Shown here in pieces: positions 1-6,643 of a stretch of DNA of 9,976 bases. How positions within the stretch are numbered: position 1 is the stretch's first letter; each line of letters opens with the position of its first letter. The notes below the pieces were generated by a model. It made no database searches and was not told the DNA's origin. It saw only the letters and a program-made list of their open reading frames with translations. The DNA comes from a bacterium (GTDB lineage Bacteria; Vulcanimicrobiota; CADAWZ01), in contig JAKSUM010000022.1 of the NCBI GenBank assembly GCA_024409025.1, positions 1 to 9,976 on the forward strand. The letters run 5' to 3'. Made by a program: the position numbers and the translations under genes.

Positions 1-982
1 AGAGTCTTGACATATATTCTCCCGGATATTCAAGTACCGCCGTTCCGAATGTTGAAAATGAAGGACGCAGATAGCCAAGCTCCCTGTTTGTCGCAAGTGC
101 GTTTATTCCGTCAACGTTTGCGGCAGCTATGTCATGGCTTGTTTCAGAGCATACTGCGCTAAGGAATGAGGCTATAGCGTATTCGTTCTTTGTTATTTCG
201 TCAGGCATTGCCGTCGAGGGCTGGGTGAGATACGCTATGTCATATGGTCTTCTCATGTCTGTTGCCGCATTCGCAAAGCCGGGAAGCTTCTGCTGCCATG
301 CGCAATTGTCGAGCATATAGTGATTTATTTCCGTAAGCGCCATGAAGGCGTTCTTTTTAAGCCTTTGGGCCTGCAGGCTCCAATGCGGAAGAGTGAATAT
401 GCCGATCGGTATTACATTGTTGTTGCCCCATATTCTTACAAGATATCCCATATCTGCGCAGCATCCGCTTCCGGTTCCTCCGCAAAGGGATCCGACTATG
501 TATACGTTTACGGCTCCCGACATTATGTCTATGCTTTCTTTTGTATCAAGGCATTTTTGTATTTCTGCAGGAGTTATTTTCGCAATACGGTCGATTTCCG
601 CAGTTATGTTGCCTGAAACGTATGCATAATTATGGTAAAGGGCAAGCCTTCCAGCCATTCTTATATTTCCGGCCCCTACATTGATGCAGGAACCTACATT
701 TCTTAGAAGTGCCGGATCTCCCCAATCGTTCCATCCGAATCCGCTGCCTACATGAGGAGCTCCGCTTATGTAGTCTCCAAATGCCGATGTATCGACAGAG
801 AGCTGGATAAAGTCATTTTTATCCAGCACGTCTGACTTGTGGGCTGTTTCAAGCACTCTGATTCCGACCCATGGAGCTTTTTTATAGTCGCCGTACTTGC
901 TGTTTAGGATTTTTGCAATTCCCTCACAGATATTCTGTCCGGAAAATACAAGTCCGATTATCAGGGTTTTGGCTGCTTTCAT
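1..982 (-). CDS. Tubulin/FtsZ-like GTPase, N-terminal 327 residues (3' end beyond window)
   Basis: The first 327 residues of a tubulin-superfamily protein can be read. The glycine-rich nucleotide-binding signature is clear: SLCGGTGSG at residues 165-173, matching the tubulin/FtsZ GGGTGS(G) loop (T4). A T1-like start LIIGLVFSGQNI lies at 7-18. A glycine-rich turn near 102-111 (VGAGNIRMAG) fits T3. A T7-like stretch NVDGIN lies at 289-294, followed by a segment ending in FSTFGTAV. FtsZ has NxDxxD and alpha-tubulin NxDxxE at T7, so the last acidic residue appears to be Asn here. Known family: bacterial tubulin-like proteins distinct from FtsZ (Pfam Tubulin_like type), often much longer than FtsZ and without an established role. 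The ATG has a GGAGG ribosome site 9 nt upstream. It lies 16 nt after the stop of the preceding frame, as the fourth gene of the operon. GTP binding is likely; polymerisation and membrane remodelling are inference from the family. Confidence 0.85.
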   Translation of the reverse strand, partial: MKAAKTLIIGLVFSGQNICEGIAKILNSKYGDYKKAPWVGIRVLETAHKSDVLDKNDFIQLSVDTSAFGDYISGAPHVGSGFGWNDWGDPALLRNVGSCINVGAGNIRMAGRLALYHNYAYVSGNITAEIDRIAKITPAEIQKCLDTKESIDIMSGAVNVYIVGSLCGGTGSGCCADMGYLVRIWGNNNVIPIGIFTLPHWSLQAQRLKKNAFMALTEINHYMLDNCAWQQKLPGFANAATDMRRPYDIAYLTQPSTAMPDEITKNEYAIASFLSAVCSETSHDIAAANVDGINALATNRELGYLRPSFSTFGTAVLEYPGEYMSRL

Positions 983-998
983 GCTTTTTGTCCTCCGG

Positions 999-1310
999 TT
1001 AATTGATGCTTAGCATCTTTTCTTCGTTTCTGTATGATATATAGCATGTGGCGGAGTATCCGTCCGCTATAAGATATTTCCCGTTTCCTGCATTCTTTAG
1101 CTCTCCAAGATCATCAGGATCGGTTGACATGGAACTGCCTGTCAGGTTAAACTCAAATGAATTTGAATCCTTGTCAAATGATATTTCAAGTATTGCAGGA
1201 GTTTTTTCTTCACTGCTGTCTGAGGACTCGGATTCTTCCTTTCTTCTGAATTCTAGAGATCCTTCGTTTTCTGTACGCTCGAATGTCTCGCCTTCTGCAA
1301 TTTCTCGAGT
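999..1310 (-). pseudogene. Out-of-frame C-terminal tail of the vWA-like membrane protein
   Basis: After an in-frame TAA at 1313-1311, a 103-codon open frame runs to a TAA at 1001-999, with no ATG, GTG or TTG start and no ribosome site at its beginning. The protein looks real: an acidic/serine linker (KEESESSDSSEEK) followed by a small beta-rich module with ILEISFD, FEFNLTG and GKYLIADGYSATCYISY. It ends 16 nt before the tubulin-like gene, as an operon neighbour should. The simplest reading is that it is the cytoplasmic C-terminus of the gene just upstream, from which it is separated by a net one-base loss (or two-base gain) somewhere between about 1310 and 1253. The rejoined protein would be roughly 450 residues. 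I cannot tell whether the shift is a real mutation, a sequencing error or recoding; no canonical slippery heptamer is present in the right phase. Confidence 0.7.
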
Positions 1311-2332
1311 TTAAAAGCTATCTTTTTGCTGTCTTTTTTATTTTTCTCATTGCCTGTATGCGCGCCTTTGCCTTTAAACAGCAGAAAGGCTGCGGCTACT
1401 GCCATTATGGCTATTATTACGGGAATTAGAGGAAATCCGTTGTTTTTGCTTTTATCGGAAGCATCTGCTGCTGAACCTGAATCTTTCTGATTCTGAGAGG
1501 GGAGTCCTTCCGTTGAAGTCTTTGCCGCTCCGGTTTCTTGCGACGGTTCTGTTATATCCGGCAGTATGGTGGCGTCTTCCTGTATTTTTGAAAGCACGAT
1601 TTTTTCAAACGGCTTTCTTGCATTGCTGTTGCCGTTCAGGCTTTTAAGATGTTCCGGGTATGCGAAAGTGAAGAATACTTCACCTCCCTGCTTACGGTCT
1701 GGATCAAATGTGAATGACGTGTTTTCCGGAGCCGAAAAATTATTTTTTTCAAGCTCCGCTTTTAGTTCTTCACTGTCCTTTCCCATGGCTTTTTCGCTGG
1801 ATCCTGAGGCTCCTCTGTTGTCATGAGAGTTTGTCATCATTATTATTATTGATGATTCAGGATCTGCTATTGCCTTTAGTATTGACGTAAGGCTCCTGTA
1901 TGTGTCATGTCCGCCTTTTGATCCGTCCATATTGCCTTGGGGCAGGGCAGATGCGGCTGTCTTTAGATCTTGGGCTGTGTCAATGCCGATCTGTTCTGTA
2001 AAGTCCCATGCGTCCTGTTCCCATGCGACACAGGTTATTTTATCGCCCGGAACGCATATCGGGTTCATCATGGACTGTGCCGCTCTTGTCATTGCAAGGG
2101 CATTCTGCTGATCCGTGCTGAAATGGGCTGTGGATAGGGCAATTACAAAATGGTATCTGCCTGTTGACGTGCTTCCGCCATGCTTTTCAATACCGTCTTT
2201 TATTGCCTTATTTATTTCATTGTAAAATTCGCTGTCTTTTATTACGGACTGGCTTTGAGCATGGCATATTCCGCATGACAGCAGCAGAATTGCCGCCGAC
2301 AGTATTGTGTATATAAGTTTATTGCTGGACAT
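1253..2332 (-). CDS. Secreted single-pass membrane protein with degenerate vWA-like domain
   Basis: The reading frame encodes 359 residues from the ATG at 2332, which has an AAGGA site 8 nt upstream; a TTG seven codons earlier lacks one. Residues 1-25 form a signal peptide ending CHA/QS (a Cys at 20 in LLSC could instead be a lipobox). Residues about 60-173 look like a Rossmann-type vWA domain: a first strand HFVIALSTAHFS, a middle strand ITCVAWEQDAW, a helix start GGHDTYRSL and a fourth strand SIIIMMTNSHDNRG. The metal-binding DxSxS is not preserved, so metal binding is doubtful. A Ser/Lys/Glu-rich linker (about 258-298) leads to one membrane helix (about 300-319) and a lysine-rich cytoplasmic stretch. 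The final 10-15 residues are probably read out of frame, because the tail resumes in another frame down to 999. It overlaps the upstream gene by 14 nt, suggesting coupled translation. The vWA assignment is from pattern only. Confidence 0.7.
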   Translation of the reverse strand: MSSNKLIYTILSAAILLLSCGICHAQSQSVIKDSEFYNEINKAIKDGIEKHGGSTSTGRYHFVIALSTAHFSTDQQNALAMTRAAQSMMNPICVPGDKITCVAWEQDAWDFTEQIGIDTAQDLKTAASALPQGNMDGSKGGHDTYRSLTSILKAIADPESSIIIMMTNSHDNRGASGSSEKAMGKDSEELKAELEKNNFSAPENTSFTFDPDRKQGGEVFFTFAYPEHLKSLNGNSNARKPFEKIVLSKIQEDATILPDITEPSQETGAAKTSTEGLPSQNQKDSGSAADASDKSKNNGFPLIPVIIAIMAVAAAFLLFKGKGAHTGNEKNKKDSKKIAFKLEKLQKARHSSVQKTKDL

Positions 2333-3731
2333 TTGTCTTGTCCTTCCTTTCAAGTTCGATTATTCCCTTTGAATGCAGGACAAACATCCTGCCTTCCGCA
2401 CATACGATGCCTAACGGCTCTATATCCGGGCAGCTCCATATAAGCTCTCCTATATTCGAGTCTTTTTTCTGGGCATAAAGATCTGTGAACAGATTGCCCA
2501 TCTGGTTGTTTATGAACAGGGATATTAATACGGGAGCTTCGTTTTCGTCCCTTGCGAATACGGATTGCACATGATCTCCGTTAGGAGCTGTGAATTTCCC
2601 TTCCCCGTTCTTCATTATTCTGTTGTCAAGAAGATAGGCCATTATGCCGCTATTTTCCGGATCTGCAAATAGCCCTGTGACATAGTCGTCAAATGATTTA
2701 AATGTCTCTGACTGCTCGCCTTCAAGGTCTTCCGTAAGGCTGAGCTTTACTGAGTCATAAAGCCCTGCTGTAAATTTCCCTTCATGGTCTGTCCACATAA
2801 AATCCGCAAATCCGGCTTCGTACGGGATTTCCTTTATTGAGTCCTCAATAAAGTCGTATTTGAACATGTTTCCGTCTGTTCCCTGCCAGTATACCGAATG
2901 ATGGGACATTACCATCTGATTGTCGTATATTTGAGCCCGCTCGTCAGGGAGGTGAACTTCCTTAGCTGAGGGCAGTGAATTTACCGGCGGCGTGAGAACT
3001 GCAAAAAGCTTTTTGACTCCGTCCTGTCTGACCCATACTGCGGCTCCATAGCAGCCGGAACATATTGCGAACGGCTCTCCTGTGATTTGGAAATCCATCT
3101 TTCCGTTAAGGTTAAACCATTCGAACCTGTCCCTGCATGAAAGCACTATATTGTCTCCGAGAACGGATATTTCAGGCTTTATTGTTCCTTTTTCACATCC
3201 GGATGCGGATATAGATCTTATTTTTTCATTTTTGCTTCCGGATATTTTATATACGTCAATAAGCGAGTCATGCCATTCGTAAAGCAGTCCTCCTGAGGCT
3301 GTCGCAGCATGCAGGCTCTCACATTCTCCGAAGGCTTTCCCCGAATATGGGGTTTCTCCGCCTGAGATTGCGTCTGTGAAGCTGAAATCTATCCTGATAT
3401 CGCTGCAGAATCCTGTACCATTGTAAAGACTTGAAGGCATGTTCATAGGAATCAGCAGGCCTCGACATTCTTCATCAGGGCATATTCTTGCGGAAGGCTG
3501 AGCAAGCCTGCCGCATTTTTCACAGGCATAGAAAAGACTCCCGCAGTTGCTGCATCTCATTGTTTTGTCTTTTTCTATTCCCATTATTGATATTATACCG
3601 TTTCTGCATACAGGGCATGAATATCTGAAATTAGCCCCGCAGTCGGGACAGAAATTTATATCTTTATCGCTTATGCCTTCAGGCATAAGTCCGGAGATGT
3701 CAATGTGGCATACCGGGCATTTTTCTATCAT
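2319..3731 (-). CDS. Triple zinc-ribbon protein with long beta-rich (propeller-like) domain
   Basis: This is a 470-residue protein with no signal peptide or membrane helix, so cytoplasmic. Three four-cysteine zinc ribbons occupy the first 90 residues: C5/C8 with C28/C31, C39/C42 with C60/C63, and C70/C73 with C84/C89. The knuckles are CPVC, CPDC, CPVC, CSNC and CEKC; the last is CPDEEC with four residues between the cysteines. The remaining 370 residues are rich in short beta strands separated by turns, with recurrent aromatic and aspartate residues (FEWFNLNGK, SVYWQGTDGNMFKYD, GRMFVLHSKGIIELE). This would fit a beta-propeller, but I see no clean repeat and cannot name a family. The gene starts 19 nt after the Hsp70-like gene and overlaps the vWA-like gene by 14 nt, so it is the second gene of the operon. 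Its ribosome site is weak (AAAGG, long spacing). It is probably an adaptor or sensor for the other components; that role is inference. Confidence 0.75.
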   Translation of the reverse strand: MIEKCPVCHIDISGLMPEGISDKDINFCPDCGANFRYSCPVCRNGIISIMGIEKDKTMRCSNCGSLFYACEKCGRLAQPSARICPDEECRGLLIPMNMPSSLYNGTGFCSDIRIDFSFTDAISGGETPYSGKAFGECESLHAATASGGLLYEWHDSLIDVYKISGSKNEKIRSISASGCEKGTIKPEISVLGDNIVLSCRDRFEWFNLNGKMDFQITGEPFAICSGCYGAAVWVRQDGVKKLFAVLTPPVNSLPSAKEVHLPDERAQIYDNQMVMSHHSVYWQGTDGNMFKYDFIEDSIKEIPYEAGFADFMWTDHEGKFTAGLYDSVKLSLTEDLEGEQSETFKSFDDYVTGLFADPENSGIMAYLLDNRIMKNGEGKFTAPNGDHVQSVFARDENEAPVLISLFINNQMGNLFTDLYAQKKDSNIGELIWSCPDIEPLGIVCAEGRMFVLHSKGIIELERKDKTNVQQ

Positions 3732-3750
3732 AATACAAACCAGCCTTTCG

Positions 3751-6201
3751 TCAGTTTGACAGGGCTATGCTCCATCCTGCAGATTTAATGCTGCCGGAGA
3801 ATGACTCGCATACGCATGCTTCCTGTGAGAGATCTATCCTGAATGTCGCCGTATCGCCATATTCGTTTCTTGAGGCGAGATCCTGTCGGCATATTGCAGT
3901 TGCAATAATGTCAGATGAACCCAGTTCTTCAGATTCCGCTATAAGATTCAGGACTGCAATGCCGTTTGATTCGAATTCCGCATTCCTTCTTATTGTTAAA
4001 GTCCTGAATGCTTCGTTCTCCTTTATAAGGTATTCGTCTATTTCTCCTGAGCTGTCCTGTATTTTTAGAGACACGGGCGATCTGTCAAAAAGAACCTCCC
4101 TGCCTAATACGGCTCCTTCGCATACTGCATTAAGTCTTTCTTCTGGTTCAAATGACTCATTTAGCCTTGGATATGCCTGTCTTAATGCTTCTGAGGCATG
4201 CTTTCTGCAGTACCTGCATGAATTTAAGCCGCCTGTGAGGATTACTGCTGATATTTCTGAGAGATCCGTCCCTCCTGTGGCTATTATCCCGCATGCTCTT
4301 GATGCCATATCTCTGTATATGGGCTTAAGAATTTGGTCGCTGTACTTCAGGGCGTCCACATTTAGAATTGTTTCTGTGCCTCCTGCCGGAATCATCTTTA
4401 AAGTGACTTTTCCGTCTGATGACAGCTTTTCCCTTATTTTCTTTGCGTAGCGCTCCTTGTCATCCTTCCTGTATTGTGAGGCGCTTCCCCAGAGGCAGTC
4501 CCATAGGCTTGATGATATTCCTGCCGGCACACTTTCTATTATTTTTCCGAGCTCTCTGCCCAAAAATGATGCCAGTACCGAATTTAAAGCGTTTCCTCCA
4601 AATTCGTTTCCCTGTATTCCGCAGCCGGCTCTGAGGTTATCGTTAAGAGAAAAGTCTGCCGATGACGTCTGATCAAAGCATGCATATCCCTTGTCTTTTG
4701 TCAGTATTCCTGTTGAAACGGTTGTCCTGCCTGCTCCGGAATTTATTATGCAGACAGTGCTTCCTCCTGGAATTTCCGATAGAAGGCTTCTTTTGTATGC
4801 CGAGCAGTAGTTGATAACGGCCTGACTCTCGCTGATGAATGTCAGCTGTTCCGGAGATACCCTGTCATCACTTGGAACTGAGGATATGAATGCTGACATT
4901 AAATATTTCCTGTATTCGTATTCCGCTTCAGGAGATGATAGGGAAGGGTATGTAAATATGTATTCGGGGCTGTCAAAGAATTCATTCATTCTGAAGCCTC
5001 CTGGAATTGACATGTTTCTGCTTCTGAACAGCTCTTCGCCCCATTTCCTTATGTATTCCCATACCCGTGAGAAAATAAGCCTGAGCAGATATTCGTTTGT
5101 CCATTCCGGATTGTATGCTGTGTATGTCTCTCTGCCGCTTATTATGTCGTTTTTCAGAGATGTTACTGCAGCAAGATTTGGCTCTTTTAGCAGCGCTCCT
5201 GTCCTCATCGGAGTTTTTGAAATTATTTCTTCCGCTTTTTTGCCGAAATAAAATTCCCTTCCGTTTATGTCGAGAACCATTTGGCAGGGAATGTATCCTT
5301 CTCCAATTTTTTCTACCGAAAATTTTCTCTTGCCGAATATTGGATCGCCTTTAGGCCACCTGGCTCTCAGCCTTATCCCTTCTGTTCCGAAGTCGATTGA
5401 TATTGCGAGTTCTTTTGCGGGACGCTCTTTTCTTGCCGGTATTCTTATGAATGATATTTCATCCTTGTCTGTCAGTTGCCATGAAGTCGCTGTTGTCTCC
5501 GATTGTGATGCTCCGCGTATTTCTGAAAGCCTTATAACCGCACTGCCGTATCCTTTGACCGGTATCGAGCTTACATCGGGATTTTCGGAATATTCAGCCG
5601 TAAATCCCTTAGGGGCTTCAAAAGAAAAGCTTCTTTCTATAGAGGAATCGTTGTATACTACTATGTTCTGTGAGCGGACTCCGTGAGGAAATATCATTTT
5701 GGAGCTTCCTGGAATCCATTTTTCTGAGGATACTGAAACTTTTCCTGAAAGCGGAAACCTTATGGATTTTGAATTTTTTTTCTTCCATATCCTTGAGACA
5801 TCCCTTGAGTCGTTGTCAAGAGTAAAGGTTATAAATCCTGATGGCTGGCTTGCGTCATCCCTCACAGAAAATTCAAAGCATGCCCCTATATTAGATGATG
5901 CCTGTATCAGGCATTTTTGTGTCCCTGGCTCCTGTCCGTAAATGGATATGTTGCAGGCCTGTGATATATCGCATTCTATGTTTACGACGCCTCCTGCGAT
6001 ATGTTCGAATCTTATTGCGAATGTTCCGTTTTCAGGAATTTCCGCTCGCCTCAATGCCGGCGAGATCCTGTCCTTGCTTAATATTGGATCTGACACTCTC
6101 GCGCTTATTCTGCCGCATTTTGGACAGAATTTTGCCGATGGGGATTTTCCGCACCACTGGCACTCTTCTTTTTTTTCTGAACACGCAATGTCTGACAACA
6201 A
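3751..6201 (-). CDS. Hsp70/actin-fold ATPase-like protein with N-terminal zinc ribbon
   Basis: The product has 816 residues from a TTG at 6201, chosen because GGAGGG lies 6 nt upstream; the frame also opens further upstream at a GTG (6243) that lies inside insertion-derived sequence. Order of parts: a zinc ribbon (C14/C17, C26/C29: CQWC, CPKC); about 220 residues of beta-sandwich-like sequence; then an Hsp70-type ATPase core. The core shows phosphate-1 ISIDFGTEG (267-275), a Glu at 458 in SESQ matching the DnaK catalytic Glu171 context, phosphate-2 INSGAGRTT (486-494), NEFGGN (532-537), adenosine motif VILTGGLNS (653-661) and GAVLG (696-700). The C-terminus begins SPVSLKIQD and resembles an Hsp70 substrate-binding beta domain without the helical lid. 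In phosphate-2, DnaK has DLGGGT; here it is NSGAGR, so the Asp194 and Thr199 equivalents appear changed. It is the first gene of the operon. It is not DnaK; its partners are probably the zinc-ribbon, vWA and tubulin-like proteins. Activity is uncertain. Confidence 0.82.
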   Translation of the reverse strand: MLSDIACSEKKEECQWCGKSPSAKFCPKCGRISARVSDPILSKDRISPALRRAEIPENGTFAIRFEHIAGGVVNIECDISQACNISIYGQEPGTQKCLIQASSNIGACFEFSVRDDASQPSGFITFTLDNDSRDVSRIWKKKNSKSIRFPLSGKVSVSSEKWIPGSSKMIFPHGVRSQNIVVYNDSSIERSFSFEAPKGFTAEYSENPDVSSIPVKGYGSAVIRLSEIRGASQSETTATSWQLTDKDEISFIRIPARKERPAKELAISIDFGTEGIRLRARWPKGDPIFGKRKFSVEKIGEGYIPCQMVLDINGREFYFGKKAEEIISKTPMRTGALLKEPNLAAVTSLKNDIISGRETYTAYNPEWTNEYLLRLIFSRVWEYIRKWGEELFRSRNMSIPGGFRMNEFFDSPEYIFTYPSLSSPEAEYEYRKYLMSAFISSVPSDDRVSPEQLTFISESQAVINYCSAYKRSLLSEIPGGSTVCIINSGAGRTTVSTGILTKDKGYACFDQTSSADFSLNDNLRAGCGIQGNEFGGNALNSVLASFLGRELGKIIESVPAGISSSLWDCLWGSASQYRKDDKERYAKKIREKLSSDGKVTLKMIPAGGTETILNVDALKYSDQILKPIYRDMASRACGIIATGGTDLSEISAVILTGGLNSCRYCRKHASEALRQAYPRLNESFEPEERLNAVCEGAVLGREVLFDRSPVSLKIQDSSGEIDEYLIKENEAFRTLTIRRNAEFESNGIAVLNLIAESEELGSSDIIATAICRQDLASRNEYGDTATFRIDLSQEACVCESFSGSIKSAGWSIALSN

Positions 6202-6212
6202 AACATCCCTCC
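6196..6212 (-). promoter_or_regulatory. Ribosome binding site and tandem TTG starts of the Hsp70-like gene
   Basis: On the minus strand GGAGGG (6212-6207) is followed 6 nt later by TTG (6201-6199) and at once by a second TTG (6198-6196), both in frame. An ATG at 6206-6204 is out of frame and abuts the GGAGGG. This strong site is the reason for rejecting the longer frame that begins at a GTG at 6243. Confidence 0.65.
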
Positions 6213-6224
6213 GCGAAGAACTAC

Positions 6225-6356
6225 TGTGCCGTACTCCCACCACTTGGCTGAAGCGGGGGCTTCCTGCTTCAACGAACGCTGCCTATTGCCGGAACAATAA
6301 GGTCTTGCATGTTCTCCACAAGCGTATATTTCCGCTTGTCCAGCGGTATTTGTATT
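6225..6356 (-). pseudogene. tnpB 3'-end relic (IS200/IS605 superfamily accessory protein)
   Basis: After a TAA at 6359-6357, the frame from 6356 reads with the look of a TnpB C-terminus: NTAG at its start, then EIYACGE, then SLKQEAP. This is the usual tail after the TnpB zinc finger (an NTAG-type start, ACGD/E, then a KQEA segment). Nothing of the RuvC-like catalytic part or zinc finger is present, so it is only the last 30-40 codons. It ends in the hairpin described at 6226-6264. It lies between the candidate promoter and the start of the Hsp70-like gene, so it would be transcribed as part of that gene's leader. Identification is from motif memory, not a search. Confidence 0.7.
6226..6264 (-). 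mobile_element. IS200/IS605-type right-end hairpin
   Basis: On the minus strand CCCCCGCTT (6259-6251), loop CAGCC and AAGTGGTGGG (6245-6236) form an imperfect hairpin with one G-T pair and a single bulged T in the 3' arm. A mid-stem bulged T is typical of the ends recognised by IS200/IS605 TnpA. It is preceded by GAAG and followed by AGTACG and GCAC, laid out like the guide and right cleavage tetranucleotides of such elements. The same layout recurs at 9539-9573. No convincing partner left end was found nearby, so I regard this as a decayed one-ended scar. Confidence 0.65.
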
Positions 6357-6358
6357 TT

Positions 6359-6397
6359 AGGATAAATGCTATTCGTTTATCCTCATTCATTTATCCT
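6359..6397. repeat. Three AGGATAAAYG units in an inverted/direct arrangement
   Basis: AGGATAAATG (6359-6368) is mirrored exactly by CATTTATCCT (6388-6397), with a third unit CGTTTATCCT (6374-6383) between them in the second orientation. On the minus strand the two same-direction units read AGGATAAATGAATG and AGGATAAACGAATAG, about 14 nt apart. The cluster lies just downstream of the proposed minus-strand -10 and covers the expected transcription start. That placement suits a repressor operator for the Hsp70-like operon, but no regulator is identified. Confidence 0.45.
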
Positions 6398-6426
6398 ATA
6401 GTAATGCAATCATGAATACCTGTCAC
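6398..6426 (-). promoter_or_regulatory. Candidate promoter for the Hsp70-like/tubulin-like operon
   Basis: On the minus strand GTGACA (6426-6421, five of six to TTGACA) is separated by 17 nt from TACTAT (6403-6398, four of six to TATAAT). Transcription would begin near 6391, giving a leader of about 190 nt that includes the tnpB relic. No better sigma-70 match was seen on this strand between 6202 and 6500. Confidence 0.45.
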
Positions 6427-6453
6427 CTTGCAAATTACGTAACAGGGGTATTC
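6414..6453. promoter_or_regulatory. Imperfect 40-nt stem-loop between the divergent promoters
   Basis: GAATACC plus TGT (6414-6423) pairs with ACA plus GG plus GGTATTC (6442-6453), leaving two unpaired G residues in the second arm and an 18-nt loop containing TTGCAAATTACG. It overlaps the -35 hexamer of the minus promoter and abuts that of the plus promoter. It has no T tract on either side, so it is not a standard terminator. It could be a protein site or a transposon-end relic; undetermined. Confidence 0.35.
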
Positions 6454-6481
6454 TTGGAAATTTGGTTAAAAATTCTATAAA
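6454..6481 (+). promoter_or_regulatory. Candidate promoter for the atp operon
   Basis: TTGGAA (6454-6459) and TATAAA (6476-6481) are 16 nt apart. Transcription from about 6488 would give a leader of about 155 nt before atpI. The match is moderate, but no other plus-strand hexamer pair with acceptable spacing was found between here and 6640, in a very A+T-rich stretch. Confidence 0.4.
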
Positions 6482-6496
6482 AAATCTTTCAAAACC

Positions 6497-6513
6497 TGCA
6501 TACCATCTATGCA
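6497..6513. promoter_or_regulatory. Perfect palindrome TGCATA-N5-TATGCA, possible operator
   Basis: TGCATA, CCATC, TATGCA form a perfect 6-5-6 dyad, followed by a further TGCAT. It begins about 10 nt downstream of the predicted atp transcription start, where a bound repressor would block early elongation. From about 6514 to 6620 I see only A+T-rich sequence with loose complementarity and no gene. Confidence 0.35.
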
Positions 6514-6643
6514 TTGCATTGGGATATCAGAAGGGAAAATAATAAACTCAGATAAAAAAATAATAATGCCCCCTTTTAAAAAATAGTAAAATATGACATT
6601 ATTTTTTCTTAATTAGCTTGAATGGAAGGATAAAAAAGCGAAT

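Noticed and set aside
1253..1317. Programmed -1 frameshifting to express the vWA protein tail (TTTTAAAC near 1316-1309)
   Set aside because: The heptamer is in the wrong phase (codons read TTT AAA, not TTA AAC), and a stop in the target frame overlaps it, so a shift there would terminate at once.
3767..4450. A 227-codon plus-strand open frame opposite the Hsp70-like gene
   Set aside because: It lies wholly antisense to a strongly motif-supported gene, has no clear ribosome site or domain, and its composition mirrors the codon pattern of the other strand.
6540..6615. Complementary A+T-rich stretches (AAAAAATAATAATG and CATTATTTTTT) as a terminator or origin-like repeat
   Set aside because: The match is imperfect and made almost only of A and T; such pairing is expected by chance in this composition.
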